Assembly (NCBI GenBank): GCA_020634245.1
Contig: JACKCC010000008.1
Location: forward strand, 453,395 to 517,394
DNA: 64,000 bases
Direction: 5' to 3'
DNA from: Ardenticatenaceae bacterium
GTDB taxonomy: Bacteria > Chloroflexota > Anaerolineae > Promineifilales > Promineifilaceae
Positions 62,470 through 64,000 of the stretch are shown here, piece after piece. The notes beneath the pieces were generated by a model. That model was given only the letters and a program-made list of their open reading frames with translations, was not told the DNA's origin and made no database searches. The first letter of the stretch is position 1. Every line of letters begins with the position of its first letter. The position numbers and the translations under genes were made by a program.

Positions 62470-63153
62470 ATGACCACATTTCGCGATAAGCTCAACGGGA
62501 ATGCCCTCTACACGGTATCCCAAATCGTCCGCAGCACCTGCCATTATCAGGTTAGTGGATTAGAACATCTGCAAGCCGCCCAGACCGACGGCCAGCCGCT
62601 GGTTCTGGCCACCTGGCACGGCATGACAATGATGCTGGTCGGCTTTTTTGCCACTCACTACAACCTGAAAAACATCGTCCTGCTCATGCCCGATGACTGG
62701 CGCGGCGAAGCACTGCAAGTCTTCGCCAGCAAATTAGGGGCTGAGCCTTTCCCGATGGATTTGAAAGGGGAGGCCAACATGGCTACAGCGCGGCAGTTGG
62801 CTACGCTGGTGCGCCGCGTCAAACAGGGGCGCGACTGCTACATCACCCCCGATGGGCCGGATGGGCCAGCCTACGTCATCAAACCGGGGGTAGCCTTTAT
62901 CGCCCAAAAGGCCAAAGCACCGATTTTGCCGCTGGGCGCGTATGCCCGGAATGGCTACCGGCTAAACCGATGGGATCGCTATACCATCCCCTACCCATTC
63001 AGCCGCGTATCGGTAGCCGTTGGTGAGCCGATATGGGTGGAGAAGGATGAAGAGTTAACGGCCGTTACCAACAACCTAACCGACAAGCTCCACCGTATCA
63101 CCGCCCAGGCCGCCGCTAATTATTACGAACAAAGGAGCAAAGTGGCAGAGTAG
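62470..63153 (+). CDS. DUF374 lysophospholipid acyltransferase-like protein
   Basis: The 227-residue product has the DUF374 pattern: LVLATWHGMTMML (catalytic His in WHG), a basic region VRRVKQGRDCYITPDGPDGP, and KPGVAFIAQKAKAPILPLGA. This family is related to lipid A and lysophospholipid acyltransferases and acts at the inner membrane face. There is no clear membrane helix. No strong ribosome site is seen before ATG 62470. It is one of a tandem pair with the gene at 63208. Confidence 0.87.
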   Translation: MTTFRDKLNGNALYTVSQIVRSTCHYQVSGLEHLQAAQTDGQPLVLATWHGMTMMLVGFFATHYNLKNIVLLMPDDWRGEALQVFASKLGAEPFPMDLKGEANMATARQLATLVRRVKQGRDCYITPDGPDGPAYVIKPGVAFIAQKAKAPILPLGAYARNGYRLNRWDRYTIPYPFSRVSVAVGEPIWVEKDEELTAVTNNLTDKLHRITAQAAANYYEQRSKVAE

Positions 63154-63207
63154 CAAAGTGGCAAGTGGCGAGGTCGCGACTCCGCAACTCTGCCCACAAC
63201 ATTCATC

Positions 63208-63906
63208 ATGACCCAACTAAACATAGGCACCCGCTGGCGTCAATTTGAAGGCAAAGCTCTTTACGCCTACCATCGGCTTATCACCCAAACCGCCCGATGG
63301 CAGTTCATCGGCAAAGCCAACCTGACCCAGGCTCGTGCCAGCGGCCGTCCCATCCTGTGGACCATGTGGCATGGCCAGGTCATGCCCTTCATCATGTACG
63401 GTGACCGGTTTGAAAATGCCAGCCGCTTCAGCATCATCACTGTCGGCGACGAACGCAGCGATTCCCTAATAGCGCTGGGCGAGCAAATTGGGGCGAAAAT
63501 GCACGCGGTGGATATGCAGGGGAACCCGGTAACTGCCGGACGCTCCGTTTTGCGTGTCATCCGCGCTATGAACAAAGGGTACGATACCATGCTGGCCCCC
63601 GATGGCCCCGACGGCCCGGCATACGAACCCAAACGGGGTGTGGCTGTTCTGGCTCAAAAATCAGCAGCGGCCATCGTGCCCATTGGTGCCTGGACACGGC
63701 AGGCTTACCAGCGTAAACGATGGGATGGTTACCTGATCCCCGGCCCCTTCGCCCGCATTCACATGGCCTTTGGCCCCCCCATCTTCGCCGAAGCTGATAC
63801 GCCAACCGACAATTTACTGGATCTCATCAGCAGCGCGCTGCATCAGGCCATGAATCAAGCTCGTGCTGCCGCCGGTGTGATCTCACCCGCCATAAATGCG
63901 AAATAA
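63208..63906 (+). CDS. DUF374 lysophospholipid acyltransferase-like protein, second copy
   Basis: The 232-residue product is a paralogue of the preceding gene: ILWTMWHGQVMPF, MLAPDGPDGPAYEPKRGVAV and LAQKSAAAIVPIGAWTR correspond motif by motif. The pair probably arose by tandem duplication and may differ in acyl chain or acceptor. It is in the psd-pssA operon. Its last 24 bases overlap the end of a convergent gene at 63883. The spacer before it contains short GCAAAGTGGC-like repeats. Confidence 0.87.
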   Translation: MTQLNIGTRWRQFEGKALYAYHRLITQTARWQFIGKANLTQARASGRPILWTMWHGQVMPFIMYGDRFENASRFSIITVGDERSDSLIALGEQIGAKMHAVDMQGNPVTAGRSVLRVIRAMNKGYDTMLAPDGPDGPAYEPKRGVAVLAQKSAAAIVPIGAWTRQAYQRKRWDGYLIPGPFARIHMAFGPPIFAEADTPTDNLLDLISSALHQAMNQARAAAGVISPAINAK

Positions 63907-64000
63907 AACCTGCGGCGTCACAAAGGATTCCAACAGCGCCGCCACTAGCAGCATAGGAACAACAACACCCACAAACAACCGGGCATAATCGGCCGCAGCA
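63883..64000 (-). CDS. SpoIIM-like membrane protein, C-terminal end (partial)
   Basis: Only the last 39 codons are inside the window. They read YARLFVGVVVPMLLVAALLE followed by SFVTPQVLFRIYGG and a stop. One hydrophobic helix followed by (A/L)LxE(A/S)FVTP is the typical end of the SpoIIM / stage II sporulation protein M family of membrane proteins, which also occurs outside spore formers. The stop at 63883 overlaps the convergent acyltransferase gene by 24 bases. Confidence 0.65.
   Translation of the reverse strand, partial: AAADYARLFVGVVVPMLLVAALLESFVTPQVLFRIYGG

Noticed and set aside
60922..63906. Lipid A biosynthesis operon
   Set aside because: The DUF374 genes resemble lipid A acyltransferases, but no lpx gene is present and psd/pssA point to glycerophospholipids.

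Overview
This 64 kb window is bacterial chromosome of about 55% G+C by eye. It is most likely from an uncultured Chloroflexota of the Anaerolineae type. That placement is inferred from lipoproteins carrying long TPR arrays, secreted proteins ending in a YLPxxxR-like tail, an abundance of STAND, ROCO and multi-GAF signalling proteins, a 632-residue formate-tetrahydrofolate ligase and NuoE-NuoF fused formate dehydrogenase subunits. No rRNA, tRNA, CRISPR array or prophage was seen.

The most striking property is global. The palindromic octamer ACGGCCGT occurs about 100 times (counted by eye), roughly once per 640 bp where about one copy is expected by chance. It sits mostly inside genes, in all three reading frames, where it writes the peptides TAV, NGR and xRP into unrelated proteins. 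It behaves like the HIP1 octamer of cyanobacteria. Pairs of octamers also form hairpins just after three genes. The insertion sequence, the ROCO gene and the fhs gene lack it.

Layout. 1-9.1 kb: the end of an ABC exporter, a fused phosphopentomutase/deoxyribose-phosphate aldolase, a two-gene cassette flanked by 189-bp diverged direct repeats, then a translationally coupled pair made of an unrecognised 951-residue protein and a PhoD-like phosphatase. 9.2-22 kb: a TPR lipoprotein, a membrane protein with a winged-helix repressor and a probable operator, a GyrI-like protein divergent from a WYL regulator, a STAND ATPase divergent from a secreted protein, a 28-residue ORF, and a beta-helix/Calx-beta surface protein. 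22-38.5 kb: a long minus-strand formate island. It holds two complete NAD-type formate dehydrogenases. In one, the catalytic subunit is a selenoprotein (in-frame UGA with a SECIS hairpin); in the other, cysteine replaces selenocysteine. Alongside are FdhD, a MoaD-like protein, formamidase, an OsmC-like protein, and an IS1-like element with 8-bp target duplication that has cut the 3' end off a neighbouring gene. A multi-GAF histidine kinase follows at 38.7-41.6 kb and fhs at 42.1 kb. Formamidase, formate dehydrogenase and fhs together suggest that formate is made, oxidised to CO2 with NADH, or fed into folate one-carbon metabolism.

44-64 kb: an ADP-ribosylglycohydrolase gene that looks leaderless, an acyltransferase, a GH13 glucosidase, a hydantoinase, two large membrane proteins, a zinc-ribbon protein, a ROCO GTPase with LRRs and a C-terminal effector-associated (death-like) domain, two family-2 glycosyltransferases, a PhnD-like lipoprotein, and finally a phospholipid operon (psd, pssA, two DUF374 acyltransferases) that meets the end of a convergent SpoIIM-like gene. 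Fold-back and palindromic repeats fill many gaps between genes.
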